DNA from: a virus
Reading direction: 5' to 3' (one strand)
DNA length: 26,485 bases
Virus record (IMG/VR): IMGVR_UViG_3300043427_000544
Span: 1-26,485 of that record
Positions 15,688 through 21,148 of the stretch are shown piece by piece. The notes beneath the pieces were generated by a model, which saw only the letters and a program-made list of their open reading frames with translations, did no database searches and was not told the DNA's origin. A program made the position numbers and the translations under genes. The first letter of the stretch is position 1. Each line of letters starts with the position of its first letter.

Positions 15688-15936
15688 CTATTTAAGTGTA
15701 ATGACCTCGCCAGTCTTATTGCCAGCAAAGTCGCAAAGTACTCCATTCCATTCAAAGCGTACCTCTTTCTCTCTAAGTTGATAAGCAGCCGCCAGCGTTC
15801 TTATTTGCCTTTGTACAAGCTCGATTGTCTCAAACTTGCCTTTGCCTTTATTAGACCATGTCGACCATTGGCCGTCCCTTAGTCGGTATCTAATCTCTAA
15901 CGAATAATCGGTTTTAGTTGGCTGGATTCTCGGCAT
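15688..15936 (-). CDS. Hypothetical protein (82 aa) downstream of the XRE regulator
   Basis: 82 residues, no recognised family. The sequence is strand-rich with many Arg and Trp (LEIRYRLRDGQWSTWSNKGKGK), then a helix IELVQRQIRTLAAAYQ and strands REKEVRFEWNGVLCDF. It overlaps the end of the XRE gene by 23 nt, so the two are cotranscribed from the promoter at about 16.15 kb and share the terminator. The pair regulator plus small protein could be a control unit, or this may be a simple phage accessory. Confidence 0.65.
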   Translation of the reverse strand: MPRIQPTKTDYSLEIRYRLRDGQWSTWSNKGKGKFETIELVQRQIRTLAAAYQLREKEVRFEWNGVLCDFAGNKTGEVITLK

Positions 15937-16132
15937 CTTTTCGTCTAATTACAACCTCCAAGCCAATCTCTTCGCAAATCTGTCTAAGTCTGTTTAGGCT
16001 TATACTTTCCCAACCATTTTCAACCTGGTTAATTGGAGCCAGGGACAGTCCGATTTTATCGGACAACTGCTCTTGCGTATAACCAGCGGCTTTGCGTGCC
16101 TTTCGTATGAGTAACCCTTCGTAAATGCTCAT
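15914..16132 (-). CDS. XRE-family helix-turn-helix regulator
   Basis: 72 residues. Residues 6-62 form a HTH_3 domain: LLIRKARKAAGYTQEQLSDK, turn IGLSLAPINQVENG (recognition helix) and LNRLRQICEEIGLEV. The core fits Cro/C1-type DNA binding. It is the last regulator of the replication block and has its own promoter, with TATATTTG 17 nt from ATG. It may repress that promoter or time the switch to the late genes. No oligomerisation domain beyond the HTH. Confidence 0.85.
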   Translation of the reverse strand: MSIYEGLLIRKARKAAGYTQEQLSDKIGLSLAPINQVENGWESISLNRLRQICEEIGLEVVIRRKDAENPAN

Positions 16133-16148
16133 TTGTTTATTCTTTAGG

Positions 16149-16176
16149 CAAATATATCATTCCGATTTGATTCCAA
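16149..16176 (-). promoter_or_regulatory. Promoter of the XRE regulator gene
   Basis: Minus-strand TTG (16176-16174), 17 nt, then TATATTTG (16156-16149), an ideal match to the flavobacterial consensus. The G is 17 nt from the ATG, as in the late genes, but the leader (CCTAAAGAATAAACAA) differs. Confidence 0.78.
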
Positions 16177-16196
16177 GTTAAAAGCAAGATTTTTGT

Positions 16197-16538
16197 TTAA
16201 AACGGAACTAATTTATAAATGCCCATGTGTATAAACTCCTCGCCTTTTTTTACCAGGCATTTGCGAACGTTTAACTCAAATACCATTTTATCGTTAAATC
16301 CATATTTCTTTTGCGCAATGTCAATTAACAACTTAACTGGGTTGTCTAGGTCGCTGGCCTTGTTGCTAAAGCCAAAGAAAAATTCAATCCTCAACATTTG
16401 GTTTGGGTCAATTTCGGCTTTTGGCAACATAAACATTATCGTCCGCTCGTAATTCTTATACTCTTCGGTCTTAAAGCGTTTGCCTTGCCAAGCTTCGTTA
16501 ACGCTTAGTGGTTTTTCGTTTAATTTAAATTGTATCAT
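16197..16538 (-). CDS. rusA: RusA-like Holliday junction resolvase
   Basis: 113 residues. KPLSVNEAWQGKRFKT at the start, then ASDLDNPVKLLIDIAQKKYGFNDKMV with Asp63, Asp65, Asp73 and Asp83, the acidic set and Lys of the RusA family (PF05866). It cuts four-way DNA junctions formed by recombination and replication before packaging. Close to the family's usual 120 residues. ATGA overlap with the upstream membrane protein gene. A 64-nt gap to the XRE gene carries that gene's promoter. Confidence 0.9.
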   Translation of the reverse strand: MIQFKLNEKPLSVNEAWQGKRFKTEEYKNYERTIMFMLPKAEIDPNQMLRIEFFFGFSNKASDLDNPVKLLIDIAQKKYGFNDKMVFELNVRKCLVKKGEEFIHMGIYKLVPF

Positions 16539-16684
16539 TTACATTTTTTATAAATCCAAGACCAAGCCAAAGTCCATAAAGCTAAGGCAACCATAAATAG
16601 CAGCAAACTAGAAACCTTTAGCAACGCCAGTAAGGCAATGCCTACTAGCGCCGCAAAGATTGCGTACAAATCATTTTTTCTCAT
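16535..16684 (-). CDS. Small two-helix membrane protein (49 aa)
   Basis: 49 residues from ATG at 16684, which shares a base with the stop of the upstream gene (TAATG). A longer frame starting at 16762 would overlap that gene in another frame and is rejected. Two hydrophobic segments (AIFAALVGIALLALL and LLLFMVALALWTLAW) flanked by MRKND and YKKCK. Topology suggests a small inner-membrane protein; superinfection or holin-like roles are possible but unsupported. Coupled to RusA by ATGA. Confidence 0.62.
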   Translation of the reverse strand: MRKNDLYAIFAALVGIALLALLKVSSLLLFMVALALWTLAWSWIYKKCK

Positions 16685-16956
16685 TAGAACGGCAAAGTAT
16701 CGTTTTCGTGAATTCGTTTCTCTGTCGGCTTGTTTGCCACTTGTACCGCCTCCTTTATCCAAACTTGTAAATAGTGAGTTGGCTTACCTTCCACAATTTG
16801 CGGCTTTTCCTTAATGTCTAGGTTTACCCATTCGGCATCGTTGTCGTTTAGGTATTGTAAAAGTCCTTCCAAGTCTTTTCTTGATTGGCTTACTTTCCAA
16901 ATTTCTCCAAATTTGGTTTTCATTAGTTTTGCGTTTCCGCCGTAAATCTTGCTCAT
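16684..16956 (-). CDS. Hypothetical replication-module protein with SSB-like C-terminal tip (90 aa)
   Basis: 90 residues. It starts MSKIYGGNAKLMKTKFGEIW and alternates strands and one helix (SQSRKDLEGLLQYLN, WVNLDIKEKP, THYLQVWIKEA). The extreme C-terminus is HENDTLPF, similar in layout to the acidic xPF tip by which single-stranded DNA-binding proteins recruit partners. With ERF, a helicase and RusA in the same operon, an SSB-like or partner-binding role is an attractive guess, but the OB fold cannot be confirmed by eye. The stop overlaps the next gene's ATG by one base. Confidence 0.65.
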   Translation of the reverse strand: MSKIYGGNAKLMKTKFGEIWKVSQSRKDLEGLLQYLNDNDAEWVNLDIKEKPQIVEGKPTHYLQVWIKEAVQVANKPTEKRIHENDTLPF

Positions 16957-16963
16957 TGTTTTT

Positions 16964-17143
16964 TTAGTTAATAGTTATTTTAATCGTATTAAATTTTGTT
17001 TCTGAATTAATAGCTTCACTTATTTCAATTTTAATGTCTGAGGCCAAAGCTATGTTTTTGCGCTGGCAAAACATTTGTATTTGTCTAACCAATTGCGGCC
17101 CTTTCTTTTCCTTTCTGTTTGATAAAAAATAAGTGCTTTTCAT
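16964..17143 (-). CDS. Hypothetical small protein (59 aa)
   Basis: 59 residues, MKSTYFLSNRKEKKGPQLV to KITIN, from ATG at 17143, which overlaps the methyltransferase stop (ATGA). The N-terminal half is strongly basic (NRKEKKGPQLVRQIQ) with one Cys, and the C-terminal half is acidic with a final strand (NTIKITIN). No family recognised. Fully packed between its neighbours with a coupled start. Confidence 0.58.
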   Translation of the reverse strand: MKSTYFLSNRKEKKGPQLVRQIQMFCQRKNIALASDIKIEISEAINSETKFNTIKITIN

Positions 17144-18060
17144 ATTGTTAGCTGTTTATCTAGTTCGTTGTATTGTTGAATCGCCTTAAATATTTGATAA
17201 ACTACTTGTGGGACGATTGCGTTTCCTCCAGCTTTGATTGATTCGTTTCTCCATTTAGGAAAGGTAATTCCGTCCAGTCTGTCGGAAATCCCATCATCTC
17301 CATCACAAATTGGGGCGACAGATGGGAACATTTCGAAGTCTGCTCCTGGTAATTTATTGCATCTTTTAATGAGTTTGTCATTGGGTTGTGTCCTTGTCTC
17401 GGTGCATTTCCTCTTCTCCCAGCATTCTTGTCCGATACTGTCGGAGTTGGAAGTAGTCCTCTCAATGCCATTTGGTCTAGTGGCATCGTAAATGGTTTGT
17501 GTCCCTTTTCCACTAATCTCTCCATTCTCTCGTCGTATTTGTCGAAGCTCTTTTGCTCCCTTGCTTGCGCTAGAGGAGTAGGCAACAAACCAAATTCTGT
17601 CTCTTCTGTGGGGTGCGTTAACGGCACAAGCTGGAAGTAAAAACGGTGTAACTTGGTAGCCTTCAGCTTCCAGGTCAGCCTGCACTTCGTCGAATACCAA
17701 CCCTCCATTCCAATTAGTAAGGCCGCGAACGTTTTCGCCCACAACCCAGGTCGGTTGAATCTCTCGAATTGTTCTAAGCATCTCAGGCCAGAGGTGTCTC
17801 GAATCTTCCTTTCCAAGTCTCTTTCCTGCGGATGAGTATGGTTGGCATGGGAATCCACCTGTAAGAATGTCAATTGTTCCTCGGTGAATAGTGAAATCTG
17901 TCTTGGTGATATCATTGTAGGTTATTGCTTTAGGCCAGTAATATTTTAAAACTTTTTGTCCAAATTCATTCCATTCGCAATGGAATATGTTTTCCCATCC
18001 CATCCATTCTGAGGCTAAATCGAAACCTCCAATTCCGCTAAATAGTGAGCCGTGTCTCAT
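17140..18060 (-). CDS. dcm: DNA cytosine-5 methyltransferase
   Basis: 306 residues from ATG at 18060, 1 nt after the helicase stop. (A TTG 12 codons earlier is possible.) Motif I HGSLFSGIGGFDLA (3-16), motif IV GGFPCQPYS with catalytic Cys72, motif VI ENVRGL (109-114), motif VIII PHRRDRIWFVA (150-160), a target-recognition stretch at about 161-255, and motif X GNAIVPQVV (279-287). It modifies cytosine in phage DNA, presumably to evade restriction; no cognate endonuclease was found. The segment from residue 49 to 286 also encodes another protein in the +1 frame (17202-17915), placing both reading frames under selection over 714 nt. Confidence 0.94.
   Translation of the reverse strand: MRHGSLFSGIGGFDLASEWMGWENIFHCEWNEFGQKVLKYYWPKAITYNDITKTDFTIHRGTIDILTGGFPCQPYSSAGKRLGKEDSRHLWPEMLRTIREIQPTWVVGENVRGLTNWNGGLVFDEVQADLEAEGYQVTPFLLPACAVNAPHRRDRIWFVAYSSSASKGAKELRQIRRENGEISGKGTQTIYDATRPNGIERTTSNSDSIGQECWEKRKCTETRTQPNDKLIKRCNKLPGADFEMFPSVAPICDGDDGISDRLDGITFPKWRNESIKAGGNAIVPQVVYQIFKAIQQYNELDKQLTI
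17202..17915 (-). CDS. Nested gene in the +1 frame of the cytosine methyltransferase
   Basis: 237 residues from ATG at 17915, entirely inside the methyltransferase gene. It does not look like a random shadow frame: it holds PGLWAKTFAALLIGMEGWYS, STKCRLTWKLKATK, two similar segments GLLPTPLAQ (109-117) and GLLPTPTVSDK (153-163), and SPQFVMEMMGFPTDWTELPF (200-219). From memory, a companion protein with PTPTxxD and LxPxFVxxMMGFPxxWT motifs recurs next to, or within, phage C5 methyltransferase genes. The function is unknown. It may modify methyltransferase specificity, or have arisen by overprinting. No ribosome binding site was evident; internal initiation or a leaky coupling would be needed. 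Medium-high confidence that it is translated. Confidence 0.68.
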   Translation of the reverse strand: MISPRQISLFTEEQLTFLQVDSHANHTHPQERDLERKIRDTSGLRCLEQFERFNRPGLWAKTFAALLIGMEGWYSTKCRLTWKLKATKLHRFYFQLVPLTHPTEETEFGLLPTPLAQAREQKSFDKYDERMERLVEKGHKPFTMPLDQMALRGLLPTPTVSDKNAGRRGNAPRQGHNPMTNSLKDAINYQEQTSKCSHLSPQFVMEMMGFPTDWTELPFLNGETNQSKLEETQSSHK

Positions 18061-18061
18061 A

Positions 18062-19111
18062 TTAAAATGGGGATTTAGTTTCTGTTTCAATATCAAAATT
18101 ATTTGTTCCCAAATTGGGAAACTTTTCTACTCCTGTAAATTGATAGCTTTTAACATTTGCGTTTGCAAAGTAATCGAATCCGTCTTTACCAATGTACCGG
18201 TTGCGCTTTCTGTTAAAATCAATTGTAATGTCAAAAGGTATTCCAACCAGCTTTTGTTTCTTAATCTTATCAGTCTTAATTATTACCGTTGTATCGTTAG
18301 GGTCTGTTGCTCTGTTAGGTCGCCAAACTGAAATTGTGTTGTCGGTTGAATCTGCAAACGTACCCCCCCCCTTTATTTGGTAGAGACTTGGAGGAGGATA
18401 ATTTCCGTCTTTCTCTTTTCGTGGTGTAGTTTGGTGCATCACCAAATGATAAGAAACATTATTCTTTCGAGTAAAATTAATTCTATCCATCATAAACCGC
18501 GAGGCGTATAAATGCTCTTGCTCTCCTGGGGACATCTCGTGTCTGATTTTTATGTACGGGTCTACAATTACCGCGTTAACTCCTCTCTCCCAAACTAGGA
18601 ATTCAAAGACGTTTTCAATCTGTTCTATTCTAAAGTCAGGAACTCCGTTTTTTTCAGGGTAAACAAAAAAGAAATTATCCTTTACCAAATCAAAGGCATT
18701 TAAATACTCCTCTTCGCTAAGGTCAAAATTCTTGTAAGCTCGGTCGGTACTCTTGCCAGTTATCGTGTGTATTATGTCATCGAAAAACTCGTCAGGAGGG
18801 TAATTCTCAGGACTAAAGAAAGCAAACTTCCAACCCTCATTAATTGCCTTTAAAACGCAAAGAAAAATAAGAAACTGCGACTTTCCTTCGTTGTTGTAAC
18901 CCGTCCACAAGTTAAACTCTCCAGCCTTCCAAGACCACATCTTATTTTGCAGTCCTCCGCTGGTTACCTGGTCGATATCCCTTACATAAGTTTTACTTCC
19001 AGCCTCTTTTCCCTTACGGAAATTGTTTAGCATTGACTCTCGTTGGCCAGCAAATGTCTTTATTGATGCCTCGCAAAAATCTAGGTCAAACTCTTTGTTG
19101 TGTTTTTTCAT
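18062..19111 (-). CDS. DnaB-type replicative helicase / RecA-fold ATPase
   Basis: 349 residues. Walker A GYNNEGKS (71-78), a strand-end AFFSPEN (97-103) typical of DnaB/RepA motif 1a, Walker B VIVDPYIK (181-188), sensor HQTT (226-229) and IKGGGTFADSTD (246-257), which corresponds to the DnaB motif H4 region that binds DNA. No N-terminal DnaB domain is visible, so it resembles the RecA-like domain alone, as in phage replicative helicases. The G9 run (18363-18371) codes for GGG in this motif. It follows a 100-residue gene whose end overlaps its start by ATGA and precedes the methyltransferase by 1 nt. Confidence 0.87.
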   Translation of the reverse strand: MKKHNKEFDLDFCEASIKTFAGQRESMLNNFRKGKEAGSKTYVRDIDQVTSGGLQNKMWSWKAGEFNLWTGYNNEGKSQFLIFLCVLKAINEGWKFAFFSPENYPPDEFFDDIIHTITGKSTDRAYKNFDLSEEEYLNAFDLVKDNFFFVYPEKNGVPDFRIEQIENVFEFLVWERGVNAVIVDPYIKIRHEMSPGEQEHLYASRFMMDRINFTRKNNVSYHLVMHQTTPRKEKDGNYPPPSLYQIKGGGTFADSTDNTISVWRPNRATDPNDTTVIIKTDKIKKQKLVGIPFDITIDFNRKRNRYIGKDGFDYFANANVKSYQFTGVEKFPNLGTNNFDIETETKSPF

Positions 19112-19410
19112 TCAAAAAAGTATTTATCAATTTCCGTTTTAAGTTCGTTGTATTTGCCTTGCTTCTTGGCTAGGTCTGTAAACCATTGCCTTTCAAATAT
19201 CCTGTTTTGCCTTGCCTCTTCTTGCAATGCTAATTTAGTGCCTTTTAAATCGTAATCTTGTAAATTTATAATATTGACGTACTTTTTTTGTAGAGCGTAC
19301 AACCTTTTTAGGTTTACTTCCATTAAGGCCCAATTCTTAGTTTGCTGAGCTTGTACAATCAATCCCCAAACATTTCTGTTTAGGTCGTTTAATTCTTGTA
19401 TCTCTTTCAT
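19108..19410 (-). CDS. Hypothetical helical protein (100 aa), possible helicase partner
   Basis: 100 residues, predicted almost wholly alpha-helical: MKEIQELNDLNRNVWGLIVQ, LKRLYALQKKYVNIINL, LALQEEARQNRIFERQWF and a C-terminal LKTEIDKYFFE. Many charged residues in heptad-like spacing point to coiled coil. It lies between the replication initiator (1-nt gap) and the helicase (ATGA overlap), the slot where helicase loaders are often found. No nucleotide-binding motif, so an ATPase-type loader is excluded. Function inferred from position only. Confidence 0.62.
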   Translation of the reverse strand: MKEIQELNDLNRNVWGLIVQAQQTKNWALMEVNLKRLYALQKKYVNIINLQDYDLKGTKLALQEEARQNRIFERQWFTDLAKKQGKYNELKTEIDKYFFE

Positions 19411-19411
19411 C

Positions 19412-20113
19412 TTACCACCAGTTGTCTTCTATTGTTGATTTACCGTATTTAGGCTCTTCCTTTTCAGGTATTGGATTGCCTCTCTTTATCCAGTTAACAA
19501 AATGCTCTTTAGCGTCTTTCTCATCTACCTTTAATTTTTCTGTTAATATCATTTCTTGTCTAAAGTCATTTAAGTGATTTCTAACCTGGTCAATTGTAGC
19601 CTTATTTTTCATTGCAATTCCTTCTAGCCAAATAGTACTTGTCCAAAGCTTTCTAAAGATTTCGTTGTGGCTCTCTTCACTTAATACAATTTCTTTTACT
19701 TTCCTTTCCTTTAATTGCATTGCATCCGCATTGCCTTCGCTATGCGTTCGCATTGCATTTGCATCATTGGTTTGATTCCAGCGTTTTTTGGCTGATTCCC
19801 TAGCCTTTTCGGAGCGCTCTTCTTTCAATTCCATACGTTTTAAAAGGCTTTCAGACCAAAAATATTGCTCGTTAATTACAAACAAATCAAAGTCATTAAT
19901 TAGCTTTTTAATAGTATCCTCTTGCGTTTGCAATGCAAATGCTATGCTTTTGTAATGCGTTCGCATACGATAATCGCTTTCGTTTCTTAGCAGTTCTATT
20001 AATGCCCAAAACAATCCGTAACCCTCCCATCCTAATTCCATGCGCAATTGCAAAATCTTAGGGTCATCTTTCGCGTTTGAATCATGCGAAAAGTAATAAG
20101 CTTCTTTCTTCAT
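19412..20113 (-). CDS. Replication initiator / DnaD-like protein (DUF4373-type N-terminus)
   Basis: 233 residues. The N-terminal KKEAYYFSHDSNAKDDPKI with LQLRMELGWEGYGLFWALIELLRNESDY is the signature of the Lin1244/Lin1753-like DUF4373 domain, a winged helix of phage replication proteins. Residues 65-85 contain FALQTQEDTIKKLINDF. A charged linker (about 100-145) carries the DNA repeats described separately. The C-terminus is helical (IDQVRNHLNDFRQEM, HFVNWIKRG), then an acidic EDNWW tail. It likely binds origin DNA and recruits the helicase encoded two genes downstream. The ATG is only 10 nt after a terminator-like hairpin, so transcription must read through it or be controlled there. Confidence 0.82.
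   Translation of the reverse strand: MKKEAYYFSHDSNAKDDPKILQLRMELGWEGYGLFWALIELLRNESDYRMRTHYKSIAFALQTQEDTIKKLINDFDLFVINEQYFWSESLLKRMELKEERSEKARESAKKRWNQTNDANAMRTHSEGNADAMQLKERKVKEIVLSEESHNEIFRKLWTSTIWLEGIAMKNKATIDQVRNHLNDFRQEMILTEKLKVDEKDAKEHFVNWIKRGNPIPEKEEPKYGKSTIEDNWW
19714..19966 (+). repeat. Iteron-like repeats within the replication initiator gene (candidate origin)
   Basis: Two clusters of GCAT/ATGC-based repeats. Cluster 1 (19714-19767) contains GCATTGCAT at 19717-19725 and 19750-19758, and GCATTTGCAT at 19755-19764. Cluster 2 (19921-19966) contains ATGCAAATGC (19933-19942), the reverse complement of that last element. The 12-mer ATGCGTTCGCAT occurs exactly in both (19742-19753 and 19955-19966), 213 bp apart and in the same frame, encoding MRTH twice. 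Lambda O also carries its origin iterons inside the initiator gene. Low-complexity coding could explain part of this. Confidence 0.5.
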
Positions 20114-20123
20114 ATTTGTAAAT

Positions 20124-20154
20124 AAAAAAACCCAACTGGTGGTAGACAGTCGGG
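20124..20154 (-). terminator. Intrinsic terminator / attenuator upstream of the replication initiator
   Basis: Minus-strand stem CCCGACTG / CAGTTGGG (eight pairs with one G-U), 8-nt loop, seven T. It ends the predicted 85-nt RNA and the upstream operon. The next gene's ATG lies only 10 nt beyond, too close for a separate promoter. Confidence 0.78.
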
Positions 20155-20208
20155 TTCAGGTTAAATTTAACCTATGGAATTATTCTAGCTACCACCCTGG
20201 AATAATTC
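20124..20208 (-). ncRNA. Predicted 85-nt structured RNA with two complementary hairpin loops
   Basis: On the minus strand the predicted transcript begins at the first base of hairpin A: arms GAATTATTC (20208-20200) and GAATAATTC (20185-20177), 14-nt loop. Next is the perfect 14-bp palindrome GGTTAAATTTAACC (20172-20159), then hairpin B: CCCGACTG (20154-20147) / CAGTTGGG (20138-20131), loop TCTACCAC, and a run of seven T (20130-20124). Loop A has GGTGGTAG; hairpin B contains CTACCACC at the loop and first stem base. The 8-nt match would allow a kissing complex. The promoter with TATATTTG ends 7 nt before the first arm. It is either a stand-alone small RNA or an attenuator leader of the replication initiator, which starts 10 nt after the T run. 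No known RNA family recognised. Confidence 0.65.
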
Positions 20209-20214
20209 GATACA

Positions 20215-20242
20215 CAAATATAAACATTTTGGATTTAACCAA
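20215..20242 (-). promoter_or_regulatory. Promoter of the structured RNA
   Basis: Minus-strand TTG (20242-20240), 17 nt, TATATTTG (20222-20215), the same spacing and elements as the XRE promoter. Its -33 element lies in the last codons of the 49-residue HTH gene. Predicted start near 20208, the first base of hairpin A. Confidence 0.72.
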
Positions 20243-20384
20243 CCAGCGAGCGCTTCTTTAGTTGGAAATAAATACAACCATAAGAAAGTCCCATTTCTTG
20301 CGCAATTACCTTTATTTGCTTTCTGTCTTGCCAGGCCTCAAATATTAGCTCCTTTTGATACTCAGTTAGATTTCGTCCCCTCAT
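20235..20384 (-). CDS. Small helix-turn-helix protein (49 aa)
   Basis: 49 residues from ATG at 20384, overlapping the end of the preceding gene by 23 nt in another frame. The layout LTEYQKELIFEAWQDRKQIK, then VIAQEMGLSYGCIYFQLKKR is a single helix-turn-helix of the transposase/sigma-like type (I-A-x-x-M-G-[LV]-S). Last gene before the structured RNA, whose promoter overlaps its 3' end; it could regulate that promoter. Too small for another domain. Confidence 0.65.
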   Translation of the reverse strand: MRGRNLTEYQKELIFEAWQDRKQIKVIAQEMGLSYGCIYFQLKKRSLVG

Positions 20385-20727
20385 TCTTATCTAAAATTAG
20401 TTCTATTGCATTTAGGCAATCGTGAAACAACGAGCCGCCCTTGTCAATCGAATGATGTAGCTTTTCAAACAAGGTCACAAACTCGTGAAACTGCTTAATT
20501 GTAGCCTCTCCTCCGTCGTAATTCTCCAGGAATCTAAACGCCTCGGTTGACTTTCTTTTAAGCGCGTTAATCATGTTTTTGTGCTTGGTTTTTAGGTCTC
20601 CGTCAAAGGCTTTTAACATCGTAATGTCTTCGTAATAATCCAGCATGATTTCTTGGAGGGCCAAGTATACCAAATACTTTTGGGTTGCTCTGTGGTTGAG
20701 TTCTATTATTATTTCCTCTCGTGTCAT
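20362..20727 (-). CDS. Hypothetical helical protein (121 aa)
   Basis: 121 residues from ATG at 20727, which overlaps the upstream stop (ATGA). An extension to a TTG at 20760 is rejected because it runs into the upstream gene. Helical throughout: MTREEIIIELNHRATQKYLVYLALQEIMLDYYEDI, then KTKHKNMINALKRKSTEAFRFLE and HEFVTLFEKLHHSIDKGG. No recognised family, no metal-binding or nucleotide motif. Part of a run of small coupled early genes. Confidence 0.66.
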   Translation of the reverse strand: MTREEIIIELNHRATQKYLVYLALQEIMLDYYEDITMLKAFDGDLKTKHKNMINALKRKSTEAFRFLENYDGGEATIKQFHEFVTLFEKLHHSIDKGGSLFHDCLNAIELILDKNEGTKSN

Positions 20728-20945
20728 AGCTTTTCGATTTCTTCTTTTACTTCTAACCAATATTTTAAATCTTTATCGAAAAGCTTTGCTTCTGACATTT
20801 GAGAATCAAAAGCAATAATTTCATCAAAAAGTTGATTTACCGCTATTAAAGCGCATTGTTTTGCTAAAAAATCAGTCCCATAAGAGGCATAAACTTCGTT
20901 ATACATTTTAGTATAAATTTCAATAGCTTTTTCTTTAGGTGTCAT
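20724..20945 (-). CDS. Hypothetical small protein (73 aa)
   Basis: 73 residues from ATG at 20945 (MTPKEKAIEIYTKMYNEVY), whose ATGA overlaps the upstream HTH gene's stop. A longer frame to 21032 lies over that HTH gene and is discarded. Helical with aromatic spacing, ACLIAV-like helix and an acidic C-terminus (LKYWLEVKEEIEKL). The pattern KAxEIYxxM ... A...ALIAVNQL is common among small uncharacterised phage proteins of the Bacteroidota. Function unknown. Confidence 0.66.
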   Translation of the reverse strand: MTPKEKAIEIYTKMYNEVYASYGTDFLAKQCALIAVNQLFDEIIAFDSQMSEAKLFDKDLKYWLEVKEEIEKL

Positions 20946-21148
20946 CGTTTTATAAAGTATCGTGCAAAAGTTTTTCCGTTTTCGGTTACCATATCGGTTA
21001 CAACATTTAAACCTTTGTCCCTTAGTTCGCAAATTCTCGCCGCTAATCTATCGCAACCAAATTGCTGGCTGGCCTCTCTTTGAGTTATTGAATAACCGTT
21101 TAAAAGCCATCCCTTGATAAGTGCGTTTTGTGAGTCAGTCGATTCCAT
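20942..21148 (-). CDS. Winged helix-turn-helix protein (HTH_39-like)
   Basis: 68 residues from ATG at 21148, sharing its A with the previous stop. The sequence SQNALIKGWLLNGYSITQREASQ, QFGCDRLAARICELRDKGLNV and TENGKTFARYFIKR matches the phage HTH_39 domain (PF14090): first helix, S-I-T-x-x-E-A, recognition helix with R-x-A-A-R-I-x-E-L and the wing. Probable DNA-binding regulator of early genes. The whole protein is the domain. Confidence 0.82.
   Translation of the reverse strand: MESTDSQNALIKGWLLNGYSITQREASQQFGCDRLAARICELRDKGLNVVTDMVTENGKTFARYFIKR

Noticed and set aside
15688-16132. Toxin-antitoxin pair (XRE regulator plus 82-residue gene)
   Set aside because: The 82-residue protein has no RelE, HigB or HipA-like motif; XRE followed by a small gene is also common in ordinary phage control units.
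16535-16762. A longer version of the 49-residue membrane protein starting at 16762
   Set aside because: The extra N-terminus lies wholly on the upstream gene in another frame and is Gly/Arg low-complexity; the ATG at 16684 has a TAATG coupling.
17234-17640. Plus-strand frames opposite the methyltransferase
   Set aside because: Both are antisense and lack any familiar motif, unlike the nested minus-strand frame, which has recognisable conserved segments.
17140-18060. Complete restriction-modification system
   Set aside because: No endonuclease-like gene next to the methyltransferase; the nested protein has no nuclease motif that I recognise.
19714-19966. CRISPR array
   Set aside because: Repeats are 9-12 bp, irregular in spacing and inside a coding frame; no cas genes present.
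20724-21032. Extended 102-residue version of the 73-residue gene
   Set aside because: The first 29 residues are Arg/Cys-rich and come from the HTH gene read in another frame.
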